A DNA stretch of 64,000 bases from M0108 sp963841065 (GTDB lineage Bacteria > Pseudomonadota > Gammaproteobacteria > Chromatiales > Chromatiaceae): assembly GCA_963841065.1 (NCBI GenBank), contig CAWJBI010000031.1:248001-312000 (forward strand), written 5' to 3'. Made by a program: the position numbers and the translations under genes. The first letter of the stretch is position 1; each line of letters starts with the position of its first letter. This document shows, in pieces, positions 9,002-17,607 of this stretch. The notes under the pieces are model-generated. The model did no database searches and was not told the origin of the DNA. It was given only the letters and a program-made list of their open reading frames with translations.

Positions 9002-10077
9002 ATGACCACCCATGCCACATGGAGCACCCCGGCCCGCGGCCTGATCGTCGCCGCTGCCGTCGTGGTCGTCCTGGCGGGTCTGCAGGGGGCCGCACCCCTG
9101 CTCGGCCCCATCCTGCTCGCGGCCTTCATCGCCGTGGTGGCCACGCCGCCGCTGCGGCTCATGCGCAGGTACGGCGCACCCAAGTGGGCCGCCCTGCTGG
9201 TCATCGGGTTCCTGTTGTTCGACTTCGGCAGCCTCTTCGCGCTGGCGACCACCGGGGCCTTGGAAGGCTTCAGGGACAGCCTGCCGAGCTACCAGGAGCG
9301 GCTGGTGCTCTTGAGTGCGGAACTCGGGGACTGGCTTGAGGGCCTGGGAATGCCGAACTCGCGCGAGGCGGTGCCCGACATCCTGGACCCGGGCCTTGGC
9401 CATGGCCCTCACCAGGACCTTTCTCTCCAACATCGGTGGCATCTTTTCCACCGGCCTGTTGGTCCTGTTCACCGTCCTGTTCATCCTGCTCGAGGCGGCC
9501 GGCATGCCCGCCAAGCTGAAGGCGGCCTTCAACCCCACGGCGGAGACGGAGGCACGCATCCAGAAGATGCTGTCCTCCATCAACCGGTACATGGTGATCA
9601 AGACCCTGGCCAGCCTGGCCACCGCAGTCCTCATCTGGGTCTGGCTGTGGTATCTCGGTCTCGACTTCGCCGATCCTCTGGGCCCTGCTCGCCTTCCTGC
9701 TGAACTTCGTCCCCTTCGTCGGCGCCATCCTGATGGCGGTCCCGGCCGTCCTGCTGGCCCTGGTGCAGACCGACATCCAGACCACCCTGATGGTCGCGCT
9801 GGGTTATCTGGTCGTCAATACCGCGATCGGGAGCATCCTGGAGCCCAGGTTCATGGGCAAGGGCCTCGGCATCTCGACGCTGGCGGTCTTTCTCTCGTTG
9901 CTGTTCTGGGGCTTTGTGTTCGGCACCGTGGGGGTGTTCCTGTCGGTGCCGCTGACCATGGTGCTGATCATCGCCCTGGATGCCAGCCCCCTGACCCGCC
10001 CGATTGCCATTCTGCTCGGCCCGGACATCGCGGCGGCGTTACCTAATGATGAGACAACTTGTTTATCGACAGCTTGA
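9002..10077 (+). pseudogene. AI-2E/PerM-family permease with two frameshifts
   Basis: Membrane protein of the AI-2E transporter (UPF0118/PerM) family. Three consecutive frames together give a full-length protein: a first part with two to three helices ending near DILDPG (about 9395), a second part starting LAMALTRTF and running to GLDFA (about 9665), and a third part starting ILWALLAFLLNFVPFVG and ending at 10077. The family signature NFVPFVG and the conserved EPRFMGKGLG motif are present. Two independent frame changes argue for a pseudogene, though neighbouring genes also carry single shifts, so sequence errors are possible. The middle and tail match the short remnant at 32077-32256. Confidence 0.8.
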
Positions 10078-10271
10078 CGGCCTGCCGGGCAAGACGCTAA
10101 ATGACCCGTAGTGACTACCTGAGCCAACCGGATAGGCATGGTTGGATCGATTACAGTTGGAAGCAGAATGCGATCTGTTTCGGCCTTACCCTCAATAACA
10201 TACTTTTATGGCCATGACCCCCTCACGCCTTTACAACTCGGCAGTGCCGCCTGGCCTCGGCGGGGTGTCCG

Positions 10272-10799
10272 ATGGGCGGCCCTGAGGCGGCCACGCCATC
10301 CGGGAACGGCGTAGCCCTGGCACGGGCGGCCGGATTCTTTGGTTGCTGGCTACTGCTCGCCACCCTTGGCACGGGTGCCAACCTGATCGCCGATCTGGTC
10401 GTGGGCCTGCTGGCCGCCGCCGCGGCCACCTGGGTCAGTCTCCGGCTGCTGCCGCCGGGTCCCGGACGGGTCCGCTACGGCGCCCTGGTCCGACTCACCT
10501 GGCGCTTTCTCTGGCAATCGGTGGTCGCCGGGATCGATGTGGCGCGACTGGCCTTTGCCCCGCGCCTGGCCTTGCGACCCGGCTATCTGAACTACCCGGT
10601 GAGGATCCCGCCGGGTCCCGGGCGGGCCCTCTTCGGGGCCCTCACCAGCCTGGTACCCGGCACCCTGCCGGTTGGTGCCGGTCCCGGGGACACCCTGGTC
10701 TATCACTGCCTCGACCTGAGCCGACCGGTGGCGGAGGGGCTTGCCGCGGACGAGGCCCTCTTGATCGAGGCCCAAGGCGGGGGCCACGCCGATGACTGA
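10272..10799 (+). CDS. mrpE: Mrp antiporter subunit E (MnhE/MrpE)
   Basis: First gene of the Mrp-type cation/proton antiporter operon. 175 residues with two or three N-terminal helices, then the conserved soluble segment PLTSLVPGT-like (here ALTSLVPGTLPVG) and the YHCLDLS region typical of MrpE. It overlaps mrpF by 8 bp. The start ATG has only a GGGG-type upstream site. It resembles the E subunits found in hydrogenase-like Mrp modules as well as stand-alone Mrp, and an integral membrane location is expected. Confidence 0.88.
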   Translation: MGGPEAATPSGNGVALARAAGFFGCWLLLATLGTGANLIADLVVGLLAAAAATWVSLRLLPPGPGRVRYGALVRLTWRFLWQSVVAGIDVARLAFAPRLALRPGYLNYPVRIPPGPGRALFGALTSLVPGTLPVGAGPGDTLVYHCLDLSRPVAEGLAADEALLIEAQGGGHADD

Positions 10800-11106
10800 G
10801 TTCCTGCTTGCCGCGGCGCTCTTCGTGCTCGGTACCGTCGCCCTGGGCCTGATCCGCGTCTTGCGCGGCCCCGAGGATGCGGATCGGATGCTGGCGGCCC
10901 AGTTGCTCGGCACCGGCGGCGTCGCGTCCCTCCTGCTGCTGGGCGTGGCCAACGGGGTCAATGCGGTTGGGGACCTGGCCCTGCTGCTAGCCCTGCTCGC
11001 CGCCTTCGCCTCGGTGGCCTTCGTGACCGGCGCCAAGCGCCCAGGTCCGGCGGCACCCATCCGGGACATGGACCCGGACAGCCGGGAGGCGCCGGACAAG
11101 GCATGA
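10792..11106 (+). CDS. mrpF: Mrp antiporter subunit F (MnhF/MrpF)
   Basis: 104 residues with three predicted helices. The family motif LRGPEDADRM (usually RGPs..DRv.a) follows the first helix, and the conserved ALLLALLAAFASVAF helix is next. It overlaps mrpE at the 5' end and mrpG at the 3' end by a few bases, so it is translationally coupled. It is an accessory membrane subunit needed for assembly of the antiporter complex. Confidence 0.88.
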   Translation: MTEFLLAAALFVLGTVALGLIRVLRGPEDADRMLAAQLLGTGGVASLLLLGVANGVNAVGDLALLLALLAAFASVAFVTGAKRPGPAAPIRDMDPDSREAPDKA

Positions 11107-11432
11107 CCCTGGCACTGAACATTTTTACGGTCATCTGCGTGTCCCTCGGGGCGGTCTTCTTTTTGGCGGGAACCCTGGGCCTGCTGCGCTTCCCAGACAC
11201 CCTGACCCGCCTGCACGCTCTAACCAAGGCGGATAACCTGGGCCTGGGCCTGGTGGTGCTCGGTCTCCTGCCCCAGGTGGCCTGGCCCCTGGGTGCCCTC
11301 AAGCTCATCGCCATCTGGCTGTTCGCCCTCCTGGCCGGGGCCACGGTGGGACAACTCCTGGGTGCCGCCGTGCGGCCCCAGCCGGGTACCCCAGGCGTCC
11401 GCGCCACCCCCATGGAGGAGCCAGCCCCATGA
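11103..11432 (+). CDS. mrpG: Mrp antiporter subunit G (MnhG/MrpG)
   Basis: 109 residues. The conserved LGLLRFPDTLTRLHALTKAD block following the first helix is diagnostic for MrpG, and the hydrophobic remainder carries two more helices. The ATG overlaps the mrpF stop (ATGA), and its own stop overlaps the mrpB start. It is a small membrane subunit of the antiporter. Confidence 0.9.
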   Translation: MTLALNIFTVICVSLGAVFFLAGTLGLLRFPDTLTRLHALTKADNLGLGLVVLGLLPQVAWPLGALKLIAIWLFALLAGATVGQLLGAAVRPQPGTPGVRATPMEEPAP

Positions 11433-12382
11433 GCCTCGCCCTGGCCGCCGATGCCGTCCTCGCCCTGCTGATTTTGGGGTTGGCGCTCTGGACCATCGCC
11501 GCGTCCCAGACCTATGGCGCAGTGGTTGGCTTTGTGGCCTACGGGCTTCTGGTGGCGCTGGTCTGGGTGCGCCTGGGCTCGGTGGACGTGGCCATGACCG
11601 AGGCGTCCCTGGGCAGCGGGCTCACCGGGCTCCTGCTCCTCGGGGCGGCGGCACACCTGGCCCCTTTGGAGGCGGCCGAGCGCCGGGGGCGGCCCGGTCC
11701 CTGGCTGCGCCTGCTGGTCGGGACCCTATGCGCGGCGGTGACGGCGGGGCTGGCCGCCGTGGTCCTGCTCCTGCCGGAGCCGGCCCCAACCCTGGGCCCG
11801 GCGGTGGCCGAGCATTTGCCTGGGCTCGGGGTCAAGAACCCGGTCACCGGGGTCCTGCTTGGCTATCGCGCCGTAGACACCCTGTTGGAGTCCGTGGTCC
11901 TGGTGCCGGCCCTGGTCGCGGTCTGGTCCCTGGCGACGGACCCGGCCTGGGGCGGGCGCCCGGCGTCCCCCGGACCAAAGGTGCCGGGCAGCGCCCTGAC
12001 CCTGCTGGCCCAGGTCCTGCCCCCCTTTGGCATCCTGGTGGGGGTCCACCTCCTTTGGGTCGGGGCCGACGCCCCCGGCGGCAAGTTCCAGGGGGCAGTC
12101 GTACTGGCCGCCATGTGGGTCCTGGTCCTGGTGGCGGGGCTCAGGCGGCCCCCGGCCCTGGCAGCCCGGCCGTTGCGCTGGCTGATCGTCCTGGGGGCCC
12201 TGGTCTTCATCGCCATTGGGCTCTCGGGGATCTGGCTCGCGGGGGCCTTTCTGGCCTACCCGGAGGGCCTGGCCAAGCCCATGATCCTCGTCATCGAGAT
12301 CCTCCTGACCCCATCGCTCGCCGCCATCCTGGGGCTGCTCTTGTTGGGTCCGCCGGTGGCAGACCGGGGGCCCGGGGCATGA
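11429..12382 (+). CDS. mrpB: Fused MbhD/MbhE/MrpB-like antiporter subunit
   Basis: 317 residues. The N-terminal part (about 5-75) has the DUF4040/MbhD pattern SVDVAMTEASLG, normally part of the MrpA C-terminus. The middle (about 95-165) resembles MbhE, including the LLGYRAVDTLLESVV segment. The last part (about 190-300) is an MnhB domain with the conserved GADAPGGKFQGAVV motif. In canonical Mrp these regions are split between the end of MrpA and MrpB, so here the MrpA tail appears fused to MrpB while the NuoL-like body of MrpA is missing from the operon. Overlaps both neighbours by 4 bp. Confidence 0.85.
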   Translation: MSLALAADAVLALLILGLALWTIAASQTYGAVVGFVAYGLLVALVWVRLGSVDVAMTEASLGSGLTGLLLLGAAAHLAPLEAAERRGRPGPWLRLLVGTLCAAVTAGLAAVVLLLPEPAPTLGPAVAEHLPGLGVKNPVTGVLLGYRAVDTLLESVVLVPALVAVWSLATDPAWGGRPASPGPKVPGSALTLLAQVLPPFGILVGVHLLWVGADAPGGKFQGAVVLAAMWVLVLVAGLRRPPALAARPLRWLIVLGALVFIAIGLSGIWLAGAFLAYPEGLAKPMILVIEILLTPSLAAILGLLLLGPPVADRGPGA

Positions 12383-12723
12383 CCGCCACCACCCTCTACG
12401 GGCTGTGCGGCGCCGCCCTGGTGGGGCTTGGCCTCTACGGCCTCATCTGCCACCCCGGGGCCCTGCGCAAGATCCTCGCCTTCAACCTCCTCGGCGGCGG
12501 CGTCTTCCTGCTCTTCGGGGTCATAGCCCAGCGCGGCGGCGGCGCCCTGGCGGCGGCGGGGCTGGGCGCGGACAGCGATCCGGTACCCCAGGCCCTGGTC
12601 ATCACCGGTCTGGTGGTCGCCTTCGCCGCCACGGCCATCGCCGTGGCCCTGCTACGGCGCCTGGCCGAGGCGAGCCGACAGACCACCCTGGACCAGGCAC
12701 CGCCGGGGGACCAGGGATCGTGA
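12379..12723 (+). CDS. mrpC: Mrp antiporter subunit C (NuoK-like)
   Basis: 114 residues with three helices resembling NuoK/MrpC, including LRKILAFNLLGGGVFLLF and the later DPVPQALVITGLVVAFAATA helix typical of MrpC. The start ATG overlaps the mrpB stop, and the TGA at 12721-12723 overlaps the following ATG. It is a membrane subunit likely lining the ion pathway next to MrpD. Confidence 0.9.
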   Translation: MTATTLYGLCGAALVGLGLYGLICHPGALRKILAFNLLGGGVFLLFGVIAQRGGGALAAAGLGADSDPVPQALVITGLVVAFAATAIAVALLRRLAEASRQTTLDQAPPGDQGS

Positions 12724-14470
12724 TGGGGCCCGTGGAATCGCTCTACGCGCAGATCGCGGCCCTCGGCGGGGGTCTTCTGGTCCTGCCCTTGATGCTGCCG
12801 GTGGCCGGGCTCTGCTGGCCCTGGCCCTGGGCGGGCGCTGGGCCAGGCACCTCGCCCTGACCCTGCTGTGGCTGGGCCTCGCCGTGGCCCTGGCCATCGC
12901 CACCGTCGTCCTCCAGGGGGGCGAGCCCCTCTCCTACACCTTGGGGAGCTGGGCCCCGCCCCTGGGCGTGACCCTGAAGGCGGACGGGCTGTCCGCCGTC
13001 CTGCTGCTCCTCAGCCCCCTGGTGCTCCTGGCCGTAGGGCACTATACCCGGCGCGGTTTCCAGGTCGCGGACGGGGGCGAGGAGACGCGTAAGTCCCTGA
13101 CCTTCTGGGTCCTGCTGCTGGGGGTCTGGGCCGGGCTCAACACCGTCGCCCTGGCCCAGGACCTCTTCACCCTGTTCGTCGCCCTGGAGCTCCTGACCTT
13201 CTCCGCCGTGCCCCTGGTGGCCCTGGACGGGCGCCCCGAGACCCTTCAGGCGGCCCTGCGCTACCTGCTGTTCGCCTTGTTGGGCTCGGTCCTGTACCTG
13301 CTCGGCGCCGTGCTTTTCTACGGCAGCCTCGGCACCCTGGACATCCCCCTGCTGGCCGGGCGGATCGCCGCCGCCGACGCACTGCCCCCCGCGGTGGCCT
13401 TCGCCGCGGCCCTGATGACCGCGGGGCTGATGGCCAAGACCGCCCTGCTCCCCCTGCACCTGTGGCTGCCGCCAGCCCATGCCGGGGCCCCGGCGCCGGC
13501 CAGTGCGGTCCTCTCGGCCCTGGTGGTCAAGGGGTCCTTCTTCCTGGTGCTGCGCCTCTGGTTCGACGTCATGCCGGGCCTGCCAGGGCTGCCCGCCGCA
13601 ACGGTCCTCGGGGTACTGGGGGCCTGCGCCATACTCCTCGGCAATCTGGTCGCCCTGGGTCAGGTGCGGCTCAAGCTGCTGGTGGCCTACTCCACCGTCG
13701 CCCAGATCGGCTACCTGTTCCTGATCTTCCCCCTGGCGGTGGGGGCAGGCTCCGGCCCGGCGCTTACCGCCGGGACCCTCCAGATCGTCTCCCACGCCTG
13801 CGCCAAGGCGGCCATGTTCCTGGCGGCGGGCATCATCGCCTACGCCCTGGGTCACGACCGGGTGCGCGACCTGGGGGGCATAGCCCGGGCCCTGCCGGTG
13901 ACGGTGCTCGGCTTCGCCCTGGCGGGGCTGTCCCTGGTGGGGCTGCAACCCAGCGGCGGCTACCTGGTGAAGGCCCTGCTCCAATCGGCGGCGGACCTCA
14001 CGGGCCAGGGCGCCTGGTCCCTGGTTCCCCTGGCCGGGGGCCTGCTGACCGCGGCCTACCTGGTGCGGGTCCTGGCCTGTGCCTTGAGCGGCCCCAGGCC
14101 CAGCCTCGTCCAAGGCCCCAGCCGGCCCCAGGAGTGGCTGGTCCTGGCCCTGGCCCTCGCCTCGCTCCTCCTGGGACTCCTGCCGCCCGAGGTCTTCGGG
14201 CTCATCGGGGTCGGCCGGCAGGACCTGGACACGGCGGCCCTGGTCGTCGGGGCCCTGGCCTCGGCCTGGACCTGGGATAGCCTGACGGGGTCCATCGCAC
14301 CCGTGCTGGGGATCGCCGCCCTGGTACTGCTGCTGAAGCGCCAGGGCCTGCCGACGGCGGGGCTGATCGTCACCCGCACCGACGCCGCGCTGCGCCAATG
14401 GGCCATCGCAGGGCTGTCCCTTTTGACCCTGACCCTAGGCCTCGCGGCGGGCATCGCGTTGGGCCGTTGA
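12723..14470 (+). pseudogene. mrpD: Mrp antiporter subunit D (NuoM/NuoN-like), frameshifted near its N-terminus
   Basis: Large proton/cation-translocating subunit with a proton_antipo_M domain. The first 30 codons (from ATG 12723, coupled to mrpC) are in one frame. Near 12810-12820 the frame changes, and the rest (LLALALGGRWARHL onward) is open to 14470. The body shows the family features: the FVALELLTFSAVPLVAL helix with the key Glu, the Lys in GLMAKTALLPLHLWLPPAHAGAPAPASA, and the Lys in SHACAKAAMF. A single-base change near the start is the only lesion. A shortened protein could start at GTG 12884 but would lose the first helices. Confidence 0.85.
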
Positions 14471-14709
14471 CGAGGCTCCGGCACAAGTCGCAAACATCCC
14501 CTCGTCATTGCGGAAGAATTGCCGGCAGGGCCGGCTAGTTGGCACTTACGTCTTCACTTGTGCCAGAGGCACAAGTCAAGGCCTGATCTCCGCTCGTGTG
14601 CGACCCCCGCTTTCTTGATGCACCGGGCAGGTCGACTAGCGCCAGGGGGATCAGCGAGTTTCCGGTGCGGGTCAGACCGGGGTGCGCATCCTATTGTTCA
14701 AACGGCCCT

Positions 14710-14994
14710 GGTCCCAACCACCGCTACCTGGCGCGGGCCGAGCGTCTCGGGTGGCAAGTCGCCAACCGCTTGGGGCAGCAACTGCATGCCGGTCGCGTGG
14801 CCAACGTAGAGCCGGTCACCCTGATCGACGAGACGGCCGCTTGGGCGATCTTCTCGCGCTACAGCGACAAGTGCTTCAGCTTTACGGACTGCACCAGCTT
14901 CGCGCTCGTACAGCGGTTGGGGATAGCACTGTGCCTCGTGATCGATGCAGACTTTCGCGCCTACGGGCTGCACTACATCCCTGACGCGCACTGA
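14710..14994 (+). pseudogene. PIN-domain (VapC-type) ribonuclease toxin remnant
   Basis: The C-terminal half of a PIN domain is recognisable: AWAIFSRYSDK, then SFTDCTSFALVQRLGI (the family's conserved FTDCxSFA acidic motif), then a terminal FRAYGLHYIP. The N-terminal half with the first catalytic Asp is absent or scrambled upstream, and no antitoxin gene is visible. Probably a dead toxin fragment left in a region rich in short palindromic repeats. Confidence 0.65.
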
Positions 14995-15012
14995 GTCCGT
15001 TGCCTCTCGTCA

Positions 15013-15190
15013 GGAAGCTCCAGCTTCCGCAGAACCGTGCAGGCCCCTCGGGCCGTTCGGGTGGACCCCAGGACGGCAGGCTGCTCCTGGAAACCTCAGC
15101 ACTGAGGATTTCAACCACCCCGGAGACTCGGCTGCGAACCTCGTGAAGCTGGAGCTTCATGGGGCCGGAGTTACGAAGCTGGAGCTTCGT
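15013..15190. repeat. Three copies of a GAAGCTSSAGCTTC palindrome
   Basis: Near-perfect palindromes centred on GAAGCT/AGCTTC occur at 15013-15028 (GGAAGCTCCAGCTTCC), 15144-15159 (TGAAGCTGGAGCTTCA) and 15174-15189 (CGAAGCTGGAGCTTCG). The last two share 14 identical core bases. They lie in a stretch without recognisable genes and look like interspersed repeats rather than operators of a neighbouring gene. Confidence 0.7.
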
Positions 15191-15255
15191 AACCAGGAAA
15201 CTCCGTAGGTCGGAACGCCGCAGCCGGTTCCGCCTTCTTGACCGGTGGCGACGAT

Positions 15256-15287
15256 GGCGGATCGCCCATCGGGCATCCGCCCTACGG
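15256..15287. repeat. REP-like hairpin GGCGGAT...ATCCGCC
   Basis: An inverted repeat with arms GGCGGAT and ATCCGCC plus inner CCC/GGG pairing, followed by CCTACGG. It has the size and composition of short extragenic palindromes. The next 180 bp contain no recognisable gene. Confidence 0.55.
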
Positions 15288-15470
15288 GGCCTGGTCTGGG
15301 GTCACGTCTGTTCTCCGGGTTTGGCGAGGACCGATGGCGGCGGCGCATTGTGCGCCCATCGGCGCCCACAGGGCGGATGGGGCTTCGGCAAGACGAGCGA
15401 GCCGTCGGCCTTGTCCAGGGTGCACATGTGCTACCGTATCATCCCTATCCCTCCCTATCCTGCGAATCGC

Positions 15471-15722
15471 ATGAAGAAGAAACCCTGGCTCAAATACGTC
15501 CTCATCGGCACCCTGGTCTCCTTTGTGCTGGTCGATCTGCTGATCGTCGTCACCCGCACCCGCATCCTGGTCAGCGCGATCCAGCCCTCAGCGCCGCCCG
15601 CCACCGGCACGCAGGGGCGCGAGCTGGTCTGCCACTACTTCACCGGCACCGGCTTCGAGGTCAGGACATTCCCGGTCGCGGCCGGGCTCGAGGGCTGCCC
15701 GGTCGTCCTCGACGACGGCTAG
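15471..15722 (+). CDS. Small hypothetical protein with N-terminal membrane anchor
   Basis: 83 residues: a short Lys-rich start (MKKKP), a single hydrophobic segment of about 20 residues, then an extracytoplasmic domain with two Cys and the phrase CHYFTGTGFEVRTFPVA. No family is recognised. The frame stays open upstream without a clear ribosome binding site, so the ATG at 15471 is chosen because it puts the basic residues just before the membrane segment. Possibly a real secreted or anchored small protein; its function is unknown. Confidence 0.4.
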   Translation: MKKKPWLKYVLIGTLVSFVLVDLLIVVTRTRILVSAIQPSAPPATGTQGRELVCHYFTGTGFEVRTFPVAAGLEGCPVVLDDG

Positions 15723-15831
15723 ACCCGCGACGCCGGCGCCAACGGCATCCAGGCTCCGGTGGCTACGGTTGGCTGGTGGTCTGCGCTGTGCTTGACTGGT
15801 TCCCAAGCTCCCGGACTGGGCGAGAATTCAT

Positions 15832-15910
15832 CGTAGGGCTGAGGAACGAAGCCCAACAGCGGAAGCCGCCGAAGCTACTGATTGTTGGGCCTCCTTCGTC
15901 GGCCCTACGG
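15832..15910. repeat. 79-bp palindromic MITE/REP-like element
   Basis: CGTAGGGCTGAGGAACGAAG (continuing CCCAACA) at 15832-15858 is complementary to TGTTGGGC...GGCCCTACGG at 15883-15910, with a few mismatches and a loop of about 24 bp. It lies directly against the surviving 5' part of the IS1182-type transposase, so it may have inserted in that gene and displaced its beginning. Confidence 0.7.
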
Positions 15911-15911
15911 T

Positions 15912-17114
15912 GGAGAGCCTGGTCCCGGGCTATCGCACCATCGCCGAGTTCCGCAAGAGCAACAGCCGTGCGCTCAATGCGGCGTGCTAAGGACTTCGTG
16001 GCCTTGTGCCAGGAGCTCGATCTGTTGGGGGGGGGAGGTCGTGGCCCTCGACGGGGCCTTCTTCAACGCCTCTGCCAGCGACGCGAGCGTCGTCACCAAG
16101 ACGCGGTTGGAGAAGGATCTCAAGCAGCTCGAGTTGGACATCGACGCTTACTGACAGGGCTCGATGCGCGGGACCAACAGGAGAGCGGCGCGGCGGTGGA
16201 CCTGGGCACGGCCTGCGCCCTGGATACCAAGCTCGCCAAGCTCACGGTGCGCCAGGCGCGCAAACAGTCCCAGATCAAGCACCTGGAGGACAGCGGAAGA
16301 CCCAACTCTAGCGCACCGATCCCGATGCCCGCGCCCTGCGTAAGGCCGGCCAGCAGACCGTGGCTACAACGTCGAGAACACCGTGGACGCCAAGCACAAG
16401 CTCCTCGTCCACCATGAGGTGACTAACGACGGCAACGATTCCGGGCAAGCGGCCCGGCAGGCCACTGCCGCCAAAGAGGTCCTGAGGGTCGATAGCCTGA
16501 TCGCCGTGGCCGATGCCGGCTTCTACAGCGAGGCGCAGTTGGCGGCCTGCGAACAGGCCATTATCACCGCCACCCCCGACAAGCATCAGGCGATCACGGC
16601 CGAGGGCCGTCTCAGCGGCGCGCAGTTCCACTGCATCCCAGGCGCCGATGTCTATGTCTGTCCCGGCGGGGAGGTCTTGCGCCCGCAGGGCAAACCGGCG
16701 CCCATCCACGGCATCCTGCGCCAGTGCTACACCCGTTCGGCCCGCGCCTGCCAGTGCTGCCCGCCCAAGGGAATCTGCCTCCCGGAAAAGACCGGGCGGC
16801 GGCAAATCTACCGCTCCGAGCACGCCCCGGTGGCGGAAGCCCACCGCCGCCGCATGGTGGAGGAGGGGGCCGAGCGCATGCGCCAGCGTGCGAGCCTGGT
16901 CGAGCACCCCTTCGGCACCCTCAAGCGGTGGTTTGGCTGGGACCACTTCCTGGTGCGCGGCTTTGAGAAAGTCCGCGGCGGGATGAGCCTGATGGTGCTC
17001 GGCTATAATCTGACCAGGGTGATCAACATCCTCGGTTTGCAGGCGTTCAGAGATTATTGCGCCCAGCGTTTGCCCAGCGGCTGGATGATAACCCAGGCCG
17101 TGGTTGCTGCATGA
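15912..17114 (+). pseudogene. IS1182-type (DDE) transposase, multiply frameshifted
   Basis: Pieces of one transposase lie in successive frames: YRTIAEFRKSNSRALNA, then DFVALCQELDLLGGEVVALDGAFFNAS (with a run of G at about 16027), then ARKQSQIKHLE, and finally a long intact C-terminal part from about 16375 starting YNVENTVDAKHKLLVHHEVTN. That last phrase is characteristic of IS1182-type transposases, as are VADAGFYSE and the late Cys-rich CQCCPPKGICL segment. The last 245 codons (16383-17114) form an undamaged frame, but at least three disruptions upstream make the gene non-functional. Confidence 0.8.
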
Positions 17115-17607
17115 GGCGTAAGCATCTGTTTTTTTGGTATTCAGAGGCCGGATAAAAGACTTGGGGCGGTACTTCGCCGTCACCATGCCCGGTTGCCCCT
17201 GAGGCTGTCCGTGAGCGTCCAGAGCCCTCCCATAGGCGGCAGAGCGTCTTACTGGAGTTTGGCGGCGAATACTTTCACAATCTCATATGGTATGGAGCGC
17301 CAACCAACGGATACGTAACCCGCGGGTGCGGTGTGACGCGTAAATCCGACATGGCCGGTTTGATTTTCAATCTACCTCTGTCCGGTGGCGGGGGGTGGGC
17401 CAGGGTTCATGATGACCGGCCGCCTTCTGGGGGGTGGGCCGGATGGGAACGGGGCCGGGCGGGGTGGTAGCCACCCCGTAAGGTTGCACCCGCCCCGCGC
17501 CTCGACTAGAGTCATGCCAGGCAGAGGCTCCGAACAGCGTCTCCAGCCCAAGGTTAGCTTCCGCTACCAAGGGTAGGATATTTTTTGGAATTCGAGGACC
17601 GACCCTC
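17115..17607. other. Intergenic region between transposase remnant and DUF2252 gene
   Basis: About 490 bp without a recognisable gene. It has a T7 run after the transposase (17129-17135) and a G-rich stretch at 17385-17470. An AT-rich segment at about 17577-17600 with GGAATTCGAGGA precedes the ATG at 17608 and provides the likely ribosome site. Confidence 0.5.

Noticed and set aside
12723..14470. Reading MrpD as starting at GTG 12884 as a normal gene
   Set aside because: The missing first helices are present upstream in another frame, coupled to mrpC, so a frameshift in one gene explains the data better than a short natural MrpD.
14056..14508. Minus-strand open frame at the end of mrpD
   Set aside because: Lies wholly opposite the conserved MrpD body with no start signals or motifs.
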